The notes beneath the pieces were generated by a model, which saw only the letters and a program-made list of their open reading frames with translations, did no database searches and was not told where the DNA came from. DNA of 64,000 nt, taken from the NCBI RefSeq assembly GCF_009877435.1, contig NZ_WXEX01000006.1:124001-188000 (forward strand). Direction: 5' to 3'. The stretch comes from Heliomicrobium gestii (GTDB taxonomy: Bacteria > Bacillota > Desulfitobacteriia > Heliobacteriales > Heliobacteriaceae). Of this stretch, positions 1 to 9,474 are shown piece after piece; position 1 is the first letter of the stretch, and each line of letters opens with the position of its first letter. A program made the translations under genes and the position numbers.

Positions 1-676
1 TGTTTTCAGGAAAACGAGATGCCAACATCGTGATCTCAAAAAGACTATGAACAGGTTTCGTTTGATATTTAGACATAAGTAATTGCTCCAATATATTCCA
101 GTAACGAGTAAAATCATATGTTTCTTCAACAAACAAACCATTTTTTTTAGCTACCTTAATTTTCCGTCGGCGCCTCTCTTGAAATTGAATTTTATTGCGA
201 TCATTTATAATCGTTAAGACATCACGTCTAAGAAGTTTAGCGTTACATAAAAAAAGGGCATATCTATCCTCTTCAGAAGGAAGTTTATGATATATATATG
301 GAATGGTCTTGTAAACTAATTTCTCAATTTTGTGTGCACATAAATAGTCCAAAACACTTGCAAATACCTCTAACATTACAGTAGTTGTCATTGATACATC
401 AGTAACAAAACCACCATAAGTCAATCCGCCGTGAGAACAGATAGTGTTTTGGAACAAGTTCGCTGGTAAAAGTGCACGAATTTTTCCTTTGTCATCAGAC
501 ACAATTAACGAGAAGTCTTCAAAACGATCGCAATGATAATCCATATATTCTCGGCAAATTAGAAATGTTCCGTTTTTGCTGTTATTACAAACAAAATCGT
601 TCCAAAGACGATAAGACTGTGGGGTATACCTGCTTATAGTTATCTGCATTCCACAAGACCCCAATCTAGTAACCAT
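1..676 (-). CDS. FemAB/GNAT-like acyltransferase, 3' part cut by window edge
   Basis: An open frame of at least 225 codons runs from an ATG at 676 off the left edge with no stop. The translation shows SRYTPQSYRLWNDFV near the N-terminus, then HGGLTYGGF, and later PVHSLFEITMLASRFPEN. The HGG...YGGF and HSL.EI...FP elements are those of FemAB-like GNAT-fold proteins found in polysaccharide loci. Such proteins transfer acyl or aminoacyl groups. The likely role here is adding an acyl group to an amino sugar or glycan, in line with the acyl-carrier genes upstream; that is inference. An in-frame ATG at 649 is an alternative start and neither start has a strong ribosome site. It is the last visible gene of the minus-strand glycan operon and is AT-rich. 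Confidence 0.6.
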   Translation of the reverse strand, partial: MVTRLGSCGMQITISRYTPQSYRLWNDFVCNNSKNGTFLICREYMDYHCDRFEDFSLIVSDDKGKIRALLPANLFQNTICSHGGLTYGGFVTDVSMTTTVMLEVFASVLDYLCAHKIEKLVYKTIPYIYHKLPSEEDRYALFLCNAKLLRRDVLTIINDRNKIQFQERRRRKIKVAKKNGLFVEETYDFTRYWNILEQLLMSKYQTKPVHSLFEITMLASRFPEN

Positions 677-702
677 TTATTTAGTGAATGAAATCTAATG
701 TT

Positions 703-1620
703 TTAATCTTGTTCGAGAATCGCATAACCAAAACCAGTGGCTCCATGCTGATTCCCATTATAAAACATATACCGATTTCCTTTTATGTCAACGACACAAG
801 GATAACAAACCATTTCAGAATCCCAACCTGATTCTGACCGATTAATGCCGACTTTATCATCTTTCCGTTCCCAAGTATAGCCGTTACTAGATTCGGCATA
901 CCCGATCCTATAGGGCTGCGTTTTGGAACGTATAGAATACCACATCCTATATTTATCTCCATCCTTTATTACCCACGGACGCCCAAAACCGAATTCATCA
1001 TCGTTTTGAAAATTAATACAAATCCCCTGGTTAGCTTCCCAATTTACTCCATCCTTCGATTCGGCATGCCTTATTACATAATTTGGATAAACCTTTTCCC
1101 TAATACTGATCCAACGTAATGCCGATACATACCAAACCCTCATTCGCCCCTGTTCATTTATAACTGTTGTAGCAGAACGAATATAGGGTTCATCATTCGT
1201 CCTATCCAAAATAGGAACGCGAGAATGTTTTTTAAACTGTTGCCCGTCTTTACTAATTGCCAATCCTGCAAAGAGCATGTAGGGGATTCGTTCGCTCCGT
1301 TGCCAACCAATATAATATAATAATTTTTTATCATTAACCGTAATAATACATGAGGGGTTTACACCACAATCATCAAATCCACCCGCTTCTCCAATATCAA
1401 GAACCGGTTCCGGTGCTATCTTCAATATCCGATTGGGATTATCAATATCCAGGTCAATATATCCTATTCTGCCATACCTTTTTTTATCAAGCGACGCGAA
1501 GTATACTCGAATATAGGAATTATCAACTACATCTACAGTAGGCAAATGCGTGTATAAACACTGGTTCCACCAGTAATCTCCGGAAGGCGCATATATTAAC
1601 CCTTTCTTTTTCCACTTCAA
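703..1620 (-). CDS. Five-bladed beta-propeller, glycoside-hydrolase-like protein
   Basis: The 305-residue protein has no signal peptide and carries repeated blade-like strands (for example RVWYVSALRW, YRMWYSIRS, RYMFYNGNQHG) with acidic residues between them, such as FDDCGVNPSC and WDSEMVCYP. This is the pattern of the GH32/43/68/130-type five-bladed propeller superfamily. Homologous soluble proteins occur in polysaccharide loci, but no specific substrate can be read from the sequence. A TTG start is chosen because AAAGGAG lies eight bases upstream. It sits between an acetyltransferase and a FemAB-like gene, so a cytoplasmic role on a sugar nucleotide or lipid-linked sugar is possible. A catalytic function is not certain. 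Confidence 0.6.
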   Translation of the reverse strand: MKWKKKGLIYAPSGDYWWNQCLYTHLPTVDVVDNSYIRVYFASLDKKRYGRIGYIDLDIDNPNRILKIAPEPVLDIGEAGGFDDCGVNPSCIITVNDKKLLYYIGWQRSERIPYMLFAGLAISKDGQQFKKHSRVPILDRTNDEPYIRSATTVINEQGRMRVWYVSALRWISIREKVYPNYVIRHAESKDGVNWEANQGICINFQNDDEFGFGRPWVIKDGDKYRMWYSIRSKTQPYRIGYAESSNGYTWERKDDKVGINRSESGWDSEMVCYPCVVDIKGNRYMFYNGNQHGATGFGYAILEQD

Positions 1621-1625
1621 GATGA

Positions 1626-2306
1626 TTACTCCTTTACGCCATACATGCGTAGTGCCACTTGAGGGGTTATTTCTCCATACTTTCCTCGCACAATAGAATT
1701 ACTTTCTATACTTTTCGCAACGAGTGCGTTTGCTCCAATCAAACAATCATCTCCAATGGACATATTATTGGCTATGGTCGCATTAACTCCGAGAAAACAG
1801 TTTTTACCAACATTAACAAAACCAGAAACCACTACGTGTGAGGAGAAAAAACAGTTTTCTCTAATCACAGAGTGATGACCGATATGGTTACCGCTCCAGA
1901 GCACTACGTTATCACCTATGGTAACGAAAGGTTGGATAACATTGTTTTCAAAGATAAAACAGTGTTCTCCAATCTTACAGTTCCGCCATACAAACGCATG
2001 GGGACTGATGTAGGAGGCCATCGCAAACCCTTTTTCCTTCGCGGCTTTGTACAGGCGAGTCCTTAATCGATTTAGCTGGGTATAGACGATGGCTACAAAG
2101 ACAAAATAGTTCTCCGGTGGGTAATCACGTTCCAACTCTTCAAAGGGTACGATAGGAAGACCGAGCATGGACTCCTTGATAATGTATTCCTTTTCAACTG
2201 AAAAAGCGACTACCTCATACTCTGAATCATAGGTAAAATACTCATAGGCTACTTCCGCAAATGCGCTGTCACCAACGATTACCAGTTTCCGTGTTTTCTC
2301 TATCAT
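1626..2306 (-). CDS. NeuD/PglD-type sugar O- or N-acyltransferase
   Basis: The N-terminus has a small Rossmann-like domain (KLVIVGDSAFAEVAYEYF). It is followed from about residue 85 by isoleucine- and valine-rich hexapeptide repeats (IGEHCFIFENNVI, IGDNVVLWSGNHIGHHSVI, VGKNCFLGVNATIA, IGDDCLIGANALV) that form a left-handed beta helix. The architecture is that of NeuD/PglD acyltransferases, which acetylate nucleotide-activated amino or sialic-type sugars. The HH in NHIGHHSVI is the expected catalytic region. ATG at 2306 is preferred because AAAGGA lies about nine bases upstream; a TTG nine bases earlier is too close to that site. It lies 13 bases downstream of a methyltransferase-fold gene. 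The acceptor could be an aminated dTDP-sugar, by inference. Confidence 0.8.
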   Translation of the reverse strand: MIEKTRKLVIVGDSAFAEVAYEYFTYDSEYEVVAFSVEKEYIIKESMLGLPIVPFEELERDYPPENYFVFVAIVYTQLNRLRTRLYKAAKEKGFAMASYISPHAFVWRNCKIGEHCFIFENNVIQPFVTIGDNVVLWSGNHIGHHSVIRENCFFSSHVVVSGFVNVGKNCFLGVNATIANNMSIGDDCLIGANALVAKSIESNSIVRGKYGEITPQVALRMYGVKE

Positions 2307-2319
2307 CCCAACCAATCCT

Positions 2320-3078
2320 TTACGGTTTCTTTATTAGGAAATCTTCCCTGCGATTGGCCATGGGCAAATTGTCAGCCTGCGGCATCAGGTAAGCATCACA
2401 GCCGAACATCCGGCATCGTTGCATTAGAGAAAACAGCACTGAATCGTCCACTTCTCCAAAATCGATGGTGTTGTAGCGAACTTCAGGAGTGTCGTTTCGT
2501 CCGGTAAAATTTCGATGAAAAGCAACACCCGTTGGTGAACTAAAAAAACGTTTTCGCTTTGATATATTGGGGATATCTCCAATCAACATTTCGCCGTTAT
2601 TGCACAGTAAAGAAATAGCGCTATCCAAAAAATCAAATGGGTTCATCTCGGCGAAGACGTAATGAAAGACACTGTAGGTTAAGATGACATCTACTTTTTC
2701 CACATACTCGCTTATGAACTGACGGCATCCGGCAGGAAAACAAGCTGGAATTTTTTTAATAAACGGTTCATCCGGAAGCAACTGGAGCATTTCTTCTGAA
2801 TCAATAAGGATCAACTTATGTCCGCGATTTCGGCACTGCTCGATTAACATATACGGAAGTTCGCTGCAACCAGGCCCGATATCCAATACCGTTTTTTCAT
2901 TTTTGGCTAAGTTGGGTAATTTGCCAAGAATATCAATAAAAATATCCTCTTCCTTTCCCTCCCGATATGAGTTGGGAAAACCGATGCGCTCATAGCGGGT
3001 TAAGGATGGATCACAGGCTAATTCCCGAAAGCCCTCGAAAGTAAGGTTTCGAAACCGTGTAAGATCTTCGCTTCCCAT
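2320..3078 (-). CDS. Class I SAM-dependent methyltransferase-fold protein
   Basis: A 252-residue protein with a Rossmann-like core: motif I VLDIGPGCSELPYML at about residue 86, an acidic strand end LILIDSEEML, and a post-motif TYSVFHYVFAEMNPFDF. This fits class I methyltransferases. The glycine motif is GPGCSE rather than GxGxG, so SAM binding is likely but not certain. Its neighbours are an acyl carrier protein on one side and a NeuD-type acyltransferase on the other, so O-methylation of a sugar or of its acyl group is a reasonable guess. ATG start with GGGGGAA eight to ten bases upstream. Confidence 0.65.
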   Translation of the reverse strand: MGSEDLTRFRNLTFEGFRELACDPSLTRYERIGFPNSYREGKEEDIFIDILGKLPNLAKNEKTVLDIGPGCSELPYMLIEQCRNRGHKLILIDSEEMLQLLPDEPFIKKIPACFPAGCRQFISEYVEKVDVILTYSVFHYVFAEMNPFDFLDSAISLLCNNGEMLIGDIPNISKRKRFFSSPTGVAFHRNFTGRNDTPEVRYNTIDFGEVDDSVLFSLMQRCRMFGCDAYLMPQADNLPMANRREDFLIKKP

Positions 3079-3091
3079 AGTATTCCCCCAT

Positions 3092-3361
3092 CTATCCGTT
3101 TACACGTTTATCTGTAGCGAAGGATACCACATCCCCGATCCGATTACTTCCTTTAAAAACTGCAGTCCCAGGTTCCCAACCGAAGGCCTCTTCTAAGCTA
3201 ATGTTAAAATTAATAGCCGTCATTGAATCCCAGTTCGGAAGTTCTTCTAGCGTCAATTCATCGCTAAGTTGTTCTTTTCGAAAATCCGTCTCAATCAGTT
3301 GAACAGCCTGAAAGACTTTGTTACGGATTTCTGCTATATGCGGATGGCCAATGCTCCCCAT
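3092..3361 (-). CDS. Acyl carrier protein
   Basis: An 89-residue acidic helical protein with the phosphopantetheine site NWDSMTAINF; the carrier serine is residue 46 in DSM, where most carriers have DSL. A stand-alone carrier beside a KAS III gene inside a glycan locus suggests a dedicated acyl chain for sugar decoration. The start is well fixed: GGAGGAGG is six bases upstream of the ATG. The gene overlaps the end of the KAS III gene by 28 bases, which suggests translational coupling. An aminoacyl or other small acyl cargo is also possible. Confidence 0.85.
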   Translation of the reverse strand: MGSIGHPHIAEIRNKVFQAVQLIETDFRKEQLSDELTLEELPNWDSMTAINFNISLEEAFGWEPGTAVFKGSNRIGDVVSFATDKRVNG

Positions 3362-4317
3362 GATAAACCTCCTCCAAATGCGACCATGACGACAATATCT
3401 CCTTTTGAGAAGCGGCCTTCCCGGCGCGCTTCATCCAGGGCGATTAAAGTGGACGCCCCGGCGGTATTGCCATACTTGTCCAAGTTCACATAAAAACGTT
3501 CAAAAGGGATGTTCGTTCGATGCGCTAACTCTTTTAGAATATTAACATTGGCTTGATGAGCAATTACACAACTCACGTTGTCTTTTGGTATATTTGCCTG
3601 CTCCAAGCATTCGAGTATCGCCTGGGAACCCTGTGTCACGGCGAACTGGTAAACCGCTTTGCCGTTCATATAAAAGTAATAGTCCTTTGCTTCTGTAACT
3701 TGCCAAGCCGGCTTCATGCTACCGCCTGCCGGGATCTGGATCACATCGACGCTTTTTCCATCGGTTTTTAGATTCCCTGCGAGGATACCTCTATCATTTA
3801 CTTCAAAGCGTCGTTTTAATAGTACAGCGCCAGCGCCATCCCCAAAATAGGGGAAGGTGGAGAAGTCTTTGGGATTTAAGAAGCGCGTATAGATTTCAGC
3901 GCCAATCACTAATACACGCTGACAGATTCCGCTGCGAATCAACGAATCGCCTACAGTCATGGCAAATATTCCACCACTGCACACGGAGTTGACATCGAAG
4001 GCAAATGCCTTATCCGCCCCCAACAATGCTTGAACCCGGGCGGCTGTGGCGGGTTGGAGTCGGTCCGGCGAGGAAGTGGCCACTATTAGCGCATCCAGCG
4101 CCCCTGGGCTCTCACCGGCATCAGCCAGCGCCGCCAGGGCTGCGCGAAAAGCCAAATCTGACGTGGCATCCCTCGGATCGGCTACTCTGCGCGATGATAC
4201 ACCCGTTTTTTCCCGGATCATCTGCAGCGCATGAGAAGGAAACTGCGTTAATTCTTCATTTTTGACTTCTCGTTCTGGAAGATAACTGCCTGTGCCTGCA
4301 ATCCAAGTTGCGGCCAT
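3334..4317 (-). CDS. 3-oxoacyl-ACP synthase III (KAS III/FabH family)
   Basis: This 327-residue thiolase-fold condensing enzyme has the full Cys-His-Asn triad: Cys113 in VNSVCSGGIF, His254 in VIAHQANVN and Asn284 in YGNTAGAS, followed by the glycine-rich GGGLSWGAL. KAS III enzymes join an acyl-CoA primer to malonyl-ACP. The adjacent dedicated ACP and the absence of other fatty-acid genes argue for a specialised short acyl product rather than housekeeping lipid synthesis; that is inference. ATG at 4317 is chosen because AAGGGG lies ten bases upstream and it avoids overlap with rfbA; a TTG at 4341 is the rejected alternative. Confidence 0.88.
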   Translation of the reverse strand: MAATWIAGTGSYLPEREVKNEELTQFPSHALQMIREKTGVSSRRVADPRDATSDLAFRAALAALADAGESPGALDALIVATSSPDRLQPATAARVQALLGADKAFAFDVNSVCSGGIFAMTVGDSLIRSGICQRVLVIGAEIYTRFLNPKDFSTFPYFGDGAGAVLLKRRFEVNDRGILAGNLKTDGKSVDVIQIPAGGSMKPAWQVTEAKDYYFYMNGKAVYQFAVTQGSQAILECLEQANIPKDNVSCVIAHQANVNILKELAHRTNIPFERFYVNLDKYGNTAGASTLIALDEARREGRFSKGDIVVMVAFGGGLSWGALAIRI

Positions 4318-4321
4318 GGTA

Positions 4322-5209
4322 TCAATCCCCTTGTCTACCAAACTTCGGCAAGTTCATTAGATAACGGCCGTAACTGTTCTTTTTCATAGTCTCCGCAAGG
4401 CGTTCCAGTTGTTCCGCGTCAATTAGACCTAAATTAAAGGCCACTTCCTCGGGACAACATACTTTTAACCCCTGCCGCTGTTCAATTGTAGCCACATAGT
4501 TAGCCGCTTGCAGAAGCGTCTCATAAGTTCCCGTATCAAGCCATGCAATACCTCGTCGCAACTTTTCTACGCGCAATTGATCACGCTGTAAGTATACTTT
4601 ATTAAGATCTGTAATTTCAAGTTCCCCCCTGCTTGAAGGGGTTAATTCCCTGGCAATATCAGCCACATTGTGATCGTAATAGTAAAGACCAGTTACCGCA
4701 TAGTTCGATTTGGGTTCCAACGGTTTTTCTTCTATGGAGCATACTTTGCCATCTACGTCAAATTCAACGACACCGTAGTCTTCCGGATTTTTCACCCAAT
4801 AACCAAATACGGTTGCGCCCTCCGACTGGTTCGAGGCCCGAAGAAGGTAATCATTCAACCGGTGTCCGTAGAAAATATTATCCCCAAGGATCAACGCGCA
4901 ACCATCGTTACCAATGAAATGACGTCCAATGATGAATGCTTGTGGCAAACCGTCTGGTCTCTCCTGCACCTCATAACTGATATTAATCCCCCACTGACTG
5001 CCATCGCCTAACTGCGTCTGGAAAGCTTCACTATCACGGGGTGTTGTAATGACCAGAATATCGGTGATTCCGGACAGCATGAGCGTCGTTAAGGGATAAT
5101 AAATCATTGGCTTATCGTATACGGGCATTAATTGTTTACTGATGACATGGGTCAACGGATATAAGCGAGTACCCGATCCGCCTGCAAGAATTATTCCTTT
5201 TCGAATCAA
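4322..5209 (-). CDS. rfbA: Glucose-1-phosphate thymidylyltransferase
   Basis: RfbA/RmlA makes dTDP-glucose from glucose-1-phosphate and dTTP in the cytoplasm. The 295-residue protein has the nucleotidyltransferase signature [16 protein letters not shown] at residue 5, then [25 protein letters not shown] and the sugar-binding stretch [20 protein letters not shown]. Its length is normal for the family. Start is TTG, with AAAGGAGG nine bases upstream. It follows rfbB by 59 bases. rfbC and rfbD, needed for dTDP-L-rhamnose, are not seen in the window, so the pathway may branch at the 4-keto intermediate. Confidence 0.96.
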   Translation of the reverse strand: MIRKGIILAGGSGTRLYPLTHVISKQLMPVYDKPMIYYPLTTLMLSGITDILVITTPRDSEAFQTQLGDGSQWGINISYEVQERPDGLPQAFIIGRHFIGNDGCALILGDNIFYGHRLNDYLLRASNQSEGATVFGYWVKNPEDYGVVEFDVDGKVCSIEEKPLEPKSNYAVTGLYYYDHNVADIARELTPSSRGELEITDLNKVYLQRDQLRVEKLRRGIAWLDTGTYETLLQAANYVATIEQRQGLKVCCPEEVAFNLGLIDAEQLERLAETMKKNSYGRYLMNLPKFGRQGD

Positions 5210-5268
5210 GCCACATAACCTCCTTTAAATAGTTGGTCTAACAATACGAATAACTAGGTTCACTTTTG

Positions 5269-6285
5269 TTACTTTCTAGATATGGCCTTGTCAATCCACT
5301 CGCTGTTCTCCATATACCAACGAACCGTTTTCCTTAATCCAGAATTAAAAGTTTCTTTCGGCGCCCATCCAAGTTCAGTCGATATCTTTAACGTATCGAC
5401 GGCATACCGAAGATCATGACCGGGACGGTCATCCACAAAGGTGATCAACCTGCGCAACTCTTCCGTATCACATCCGCTTTCCTCAGCAACAATCTGGCAG
5501 ATCGACTCGACTACATCGATGTTCTTCATTTCACAGTTTCCACCGACGTTGTAGGTTTCGCCAAGTCTTCCCTCAGTCATAACCAACCAGATAGCCTCAC
5601 AGTGATCATCCACGTACAACCAGTCTCGCACGTTTTTTCCGTTACCATATACAGGAAGTGGTTTTGATGCTAGGGCATTTAGGATTATCAAAGGAATTAG
5701 TTTTTCGGGAAACTGCCGAGGTCCGTAGTTGTTTGAACAGTTCGTGAGCTTCACAGGAAGATGGTACGTCTTATGGTAAGCTTTAACTAATAGATCACTA
5801 GAGGCTTTTGACGCCGAGTAGGGGCTACTCGGATCGAGCCGGGACATTTCTGTAAACAAGCCAGTTTCAGAGAGAGAGCCATATACTTCATCGGTACTGA
5901 TGTGATGAAAGATCTTCCCCTCTGCTACAGTCTGCCAAAGCTGACGACACGCCTCTAATAGGTTATAGGTCCCTAAGATGTTCGTTTTAATAAAAGCCCC
6001 CGGTGTCAGGATGCTACGATCAACATGGCTTTCCGCCGCAAAATGAACAACTGTGTCCGGTTTATACTGTTCGAAGACCCGATGAACCGTCAGCGCATCA
6101 GCTATGTCACATTGGACAAAGTCGTAATTGTCTAAACTCTCGATTTCTTTTAGGTTGTGCAGGTTTGCTGCATACGTAAGTTTATCAACATTGATAAAGC
6201 GAATGTCGGGATACCTTTTCACCATCATATTAAGAAAGGTCGATCCAATAAAGCCAGCTCCACCAGTGACCAAGATCGTTTTCAT
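5269..6285 (-). CDS. rfbB: dTDP-glucose 4,6-dehydratase
   Basis: RfbB/RmlB converts dTDP-glucose to dTDP-4-keto-6-deoxyglucose. The 338-residue extended SDR has the NAD motif TGGAGFIGS near residue 7, catalytic Thr131-Asp132-Glu133 in HISTDEVYG, and Tyr156/Lys160 in PYSASKAS. Also present are [15 protein letters not shown] and [12 protein letters not shown]-like elements ([13 protein letters not shown]). ATG at 6285 is preferred over an in-frame start at 6324: AGAGGAAAG lies about eight bases upstream and the longer form would overlap the preceding gene. Confidence 0.96.
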   Translation of the reverse strand: MKTILVTGGAGFIGSTFLNMMVKRYPDIRFINVDKLTYAANLHNLKEIESLDNYDFVQCDIADALTVHRVFEQYKPDTVVHFAAESHVDRSILTPGAFIKTNILGTYNLLEACRQLWQTVAEGKIFHHISTDEVYGSLSETGLFTEMSRLDPSSPYSASKASSDLLVKAYHKTYHLPVKLTNCSNNYGPRQFPEKLIPLIILNALASKPLPVYGNGKNVRDWLYVDDHCEAIWLVMTEGRLGETYNVGGNCEMKNIDVVESICQIVAEESGCDTEELRRLITFVDDRPGHDLRYAVDTLKISTELGWAPKETFNSGLRKTVRWYMENSEWIDKAISRK

Positions 6286-6313
6286 AAATGTTACTTTCCT
6301 CTCTGGCGACCAA

Positions 6314-8533
6314 TTAAAGGCCACTTTTTACTTCATTCAAGGAAAATTTGTCGATTTTAAACCTTAGGTCTCTAGGATCTGACGGTGCCTGTATTCGTGG
6401 GGCGTCGGTTGTAAATAGTATAGTATGTCTTCCTGGAGGAACTGAGATTTGTTTTGTATACCTCGTAGGAGACGAGCTAATACCCAATTGTTCGTTCCAT
6501 AGGTCGCTTTGAATCGATAGATCTGAAGTTTCAGGGAACCCTGTGCTCACGCTCATGTCAACTTGCATGGTTTTTGTTTGTTTCGACGCATTGATTAGCT
6601 GAAGAGTCCCCTTTGACGAACACCAATGCCAATTAGCTTGTACTGTTCCTTCTATGGCCGAAAATCCAGGGTTCCATTGAACAAATACAGGCTCTAAGAG
6701 TTTCTCTTTTTCCGTCTGCCATTCTTTCTCTGGAATAATTCGTTTTAAGGACTCTTGATAATCTCGCAGGTCATAATATGCCAGTCGTTTGTCGTCACTT
6801 TCAATAGGGCGTTTATTTAGTAAGAGAGCAATCTCCCGTTCAAGTTGCGCACCGTTATCTTTATAGCCGTAACGGTCAATATAAATCCCTGAGAAGCCAG
6901 CCACCGTAATAGATTTAACCATTTCAGGAAGCGGTTTATCGGTTACTTCCTTATACCAAATGTCCTCCGGACGCCCCCGAACAGCGCCGTAGGTCCAACG
7001 AAGCTTATTAGAGTGGAGGTATCCCCGATAAAGTTGGTAATCCCCCATCTTCTCATTGAGCGGTCCATGTTCCGGCCAAGACATATATGGAAGCTGTAAA
7101 ACCATCGCACCATCGCTAGTAACTTCTTCAATTTTACTAACAAATGCAGCGTCTCGCAAAAAAACCGCCTTTAATTCATTATAATTTGGAGTGATCGCTT
7201 TCGGAATCTGATCAATAGAACCGAACAAAAGTAAAAATGACATGAACGTAGAAAAGGCTACCCGTCGTTCATTACTATAAACATACTTTGTAAAAAAGTT
7301 GTTTAGAATTATCGCAACTGCAAAAAGTGAAAAGTATGCAATGAATATGCTAATACGATTGTTTGCTCGAATCTGAGGGGTAACTAAAATAGAGAATATC
7401 GAACTAAATCCACCAATAGTTGCAAAAAGTATAGCAAAAATATTTAACCTAGATAAATTATTCAAAACACTTCCGTGTAATAGCTTATTTTCTTCCTTCT
7501 CATTAAACAAAAGAAGAACAGTAAGAATAAGAAAACCTATGCAACCGATAACCCCCAGGTAAGAAAAGGAGTTTTCATTAATAAGAGGAAACGCAGAATA
7601 TACATTACGAATTTTTGCGATCAAACCAATACCATAATCAGCTGGAGGTATAAATAATTGAGTGATTTTTAGTGCATATACTTCGGTCTCCCAGGGTAAT
7701 CTTTGAGATACTGCATAATTCTTTCCGTTATAAAACTGATAAATAAGACTAGGAAGAGCATTAATCAATCCAGTTGCAATCATTGTAAGAATAAGTAAAA
7801 AAGAAGACACTAAATTATTAATTTTCCTCTTGATAATGAAAATCGCAATTCCAACAACAATCAAAAAGAAGCATGCAAAGAATGCATAGTATATACCTGT
7901 TGAAGCAATTAGAACGCAAATGAGAATACTTTGTAAGTTCTTGGATTTCGCTGTTACTAACTTAGATATTGAAAGTTGGTGGTTAAAAAGAAAATCTTCA
8001 TCTCTGTAAATCCAGAGAATAACCATTACGATTAACGGAACCAAAAAATACACCGATAAGAAAAAGTGAAATGTTCCTCGCAGAATATGATAGGGAGCAA
8101 TAGAATAAAGTACACTCACCGGTATTGCCACATAATTAGATATCCCAAAATGCCTAAACACATATAATGTCGTTACTGTAGTTAACAAAAAAGTAAGTAA
8201 ATAAAATACATTGAGAGTTACTGCGTAATCGTTGGTAAACATCGTTATCGCTTTTAGCATTAAAAAACTTAGGCCTTCAAACATGGCGTAATCTTCAGGA
8301 GAACGTCCAAAAGGCGCCCCAAGGAATGGGGTATAGGTATACCATCCGCTTTCAATAAAAGCTTTAATTGTAGCAGCAACACCTAATGAATCACCATGAT
8401 AGGAAAAAGGAATGGAAAGGTCCGCCCTCCACAGTTCAAATCGCCAGTATACAACAATAGAACATGCCAACAACGCAATCAAATAAGGTGTAAATCTGTT
8501 TAGTATATTATTTACTTCCCTTTGTTTAATCAT
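6314..8533 (-). CDS. Polytopic membrane protein, GT-C/YfhO-like
   Basis: The 739-residue protein has many hydrophobic helices in its first 420 residues (for example [28 protein letters not shown]) and a largely soluble C-terminal part of about 310 residues. An acidic first loop ([10 protein letters not shown]) after helix 1 resembles GT-C transferases, which use polyprenyl-linked sugars outside the membrane. The exact family was not recognised; a membrane-embedded glycan-modifying enzyme is the best guess. It is strikingly AT-rich (one 60-base stretch at 7441 has about 27% GC) compared with neighbours. A GGAGG lies 14 bases before the ATG, which is long spacing. Confidence 0.6.
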   Translation of the reverse strand: MIKQREVNNILNRFTPYLIALLACSIVVYWRFELWRADLSIPFSYHGDSLGVAATIKAFIESGWYTYTPFLGAPFGRSPEDYAMFEGLSFLMLKAITMFTNDYAVTLNVFYLLTFLLTTVTTLYVFRHFGISNYVAIPVSVLYSIAPYHILRGTFHFFLSVYFLVPLIVMVILWIYRDEDFLFNHQLSISKLVTAKSKNLQSILICVLIASTGIYYAFFACFFLIVVGIAIFIIKRKINNLVSSFLLILTMIATGLINALPSLIYQFYNGKNYAVSQRLPWETEVYALKITQLFIPPADYGIGLIAKIRNVYSAFPLINENSFSYLGVIGCIGFLILTVLLLFNEKEENKLLHGSVLNNLSRLNIFAILFATIGGFSSIFSILVTPQIRANNRISIFIAYFSLFAVAIILNNFFTKYVYSNERRVAFSTFMSFLLLFGSIDQIPKAITPNYNELKAVFLRDAAFVSKIEEVTSDGAMVLQLPYMSWPEHGPLNEKMGDYQLYRGYLHSNKLRWTYGAVRGRPEDIWYKEVTDKPLPEMVKSITVAGFSGIYIDRYGYKDNGAQLEREIALLLNKRPIESDDKRLAYYDLRDYQESLKRIIPEKEWQTEKEKLLEPVFVQWNPGFSAIEGTVQANWHWCSSKGTLQLINASKQTKTMQVDMSVSTGFPETSDLSIQSDLWNEQLGISSSPTRYTKQISVPPGRHTILFTTDAPRIQAPSDPRDLRFKIDKFSLNEVKSGL

Positions 8534-8637
8534 GAAATATTAGCCAACCTCCAAATGTTGCGAAATCACATATGGAACATTTTCACATATTCTCTTCCCA
8601 TTGACTTATTTATAAGAATCTCTCATTTCGAACATGA

Positions 8638-9474
8638 TCATAAGAATATCTTTTTTAGGTACATCATTTTAATATAAATCCGTTCGAAAACAGTCACCGG
8701 TTTTCGTTGATGGTACTGTTCCCATTCATGAATCACCTCAGCCATTCTCCACTGGTATGGAACTCTTCCATAATACTTTCGCAATATGGCTTGGGCTTCT
8801 TGTAAATGCTGACCTACTTTCCGTCTTGTTTTTGTTAACGGGTGATCCCTTGAACCAGCCAACCGCTTGGGGATATATATTAGCTCACCAATATCTTTCA
8901 GCTTCCACCATAAATCGTAATCCATGCACATCTCTAGCTCGGCATTTAACCCGCCCACCTTTTGCCATGCACTCATACGTATCAATGTTGCTGGTTGACA
9001 GATGAAGCAACCTTTAGCCAGTCTATCCACGTCAAAAGGTTCGGTTGGATAGTCCCTAATAATCGAACCATCTTCTGCGAGTATCCATGCGAGTCCGTAG
9101 ACCGAGGCTGCCTTCGGATTCTCAAAGAGCGCTTGAGCCATTATAGCCAATGCACCCTCAACTAGCACATCATCAGCGTTAAGCCAACCAAAAAAATCAC
9201 AGTCTACGAGCCATTGGGCGCCTTCATTAATCGCTGCCGCCTGTCCATTATCAGAATGCGAGCGCCAACCGGCAAGTAGTCCCTTTTTATCATACTCTCT
9301 AATAATTTCTAAACTGTCATCGGTTGAGCCTGCATCCAAAACACAAATACGCAGATCAATACCCTGTTGAACATTAAGACTGTTCAAGCAGTCGCGCAGG
9401 TAGCGACCCTGGTTTAGGTTCGGAACCGCGATACCCACTTTAGGCAAATTGGGTTTACATCGATTTTCTGTCAT
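8638..9474 (-). CDS. Family 2 glycosyltransferase
   Basis: This 278-residue GT-A enzyme has the nucleotide-binding start VGIAVPNLNQGRYLRDCL, the LDAGSTDDSLEII motif, and a DXD-type motif in WLNADDVLV. LDYDLWWKL-like residues (MCMDYDLWWKLKDIG) match the family-2 acceptor region. It should transfer a sugar from a nucleotide donor to a lipid-linked glycan on the cytoplasmic face. The ATG lies inside the 3' end of the upstream GT4 gene (20-base overlap), indicating translational coupling. Donor and linkage cannot be read from the sequence. It resembles the second GT2 gene, two genes upstream. Confidence 0.88.
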   Translation of the reverse strand: MTENRCKPNLPKVGIAVPNLNQGRYLRDCLNSLNVQQGIDLRICVLDAGSTDDSLEIIREYDKKGLLAGWRSHSDNGQAAAINEGAQWLVDCDFFGWLNADDVLVEGALAIMAQALFENPKAASVYGLAWILAEDGSIIRDYPTEPFDVDRLAKGCFICQPATLIRMSAWQKVGGLNAELEMCMDYDLWWKLKDIGELIYIPKRLAGSRDHPLTKTRRKVGQHLQEAQAILRKYYGRVPYQWRMAEVIHEWEQYHQRKPVTVFERIYIKMMYLKKIFL

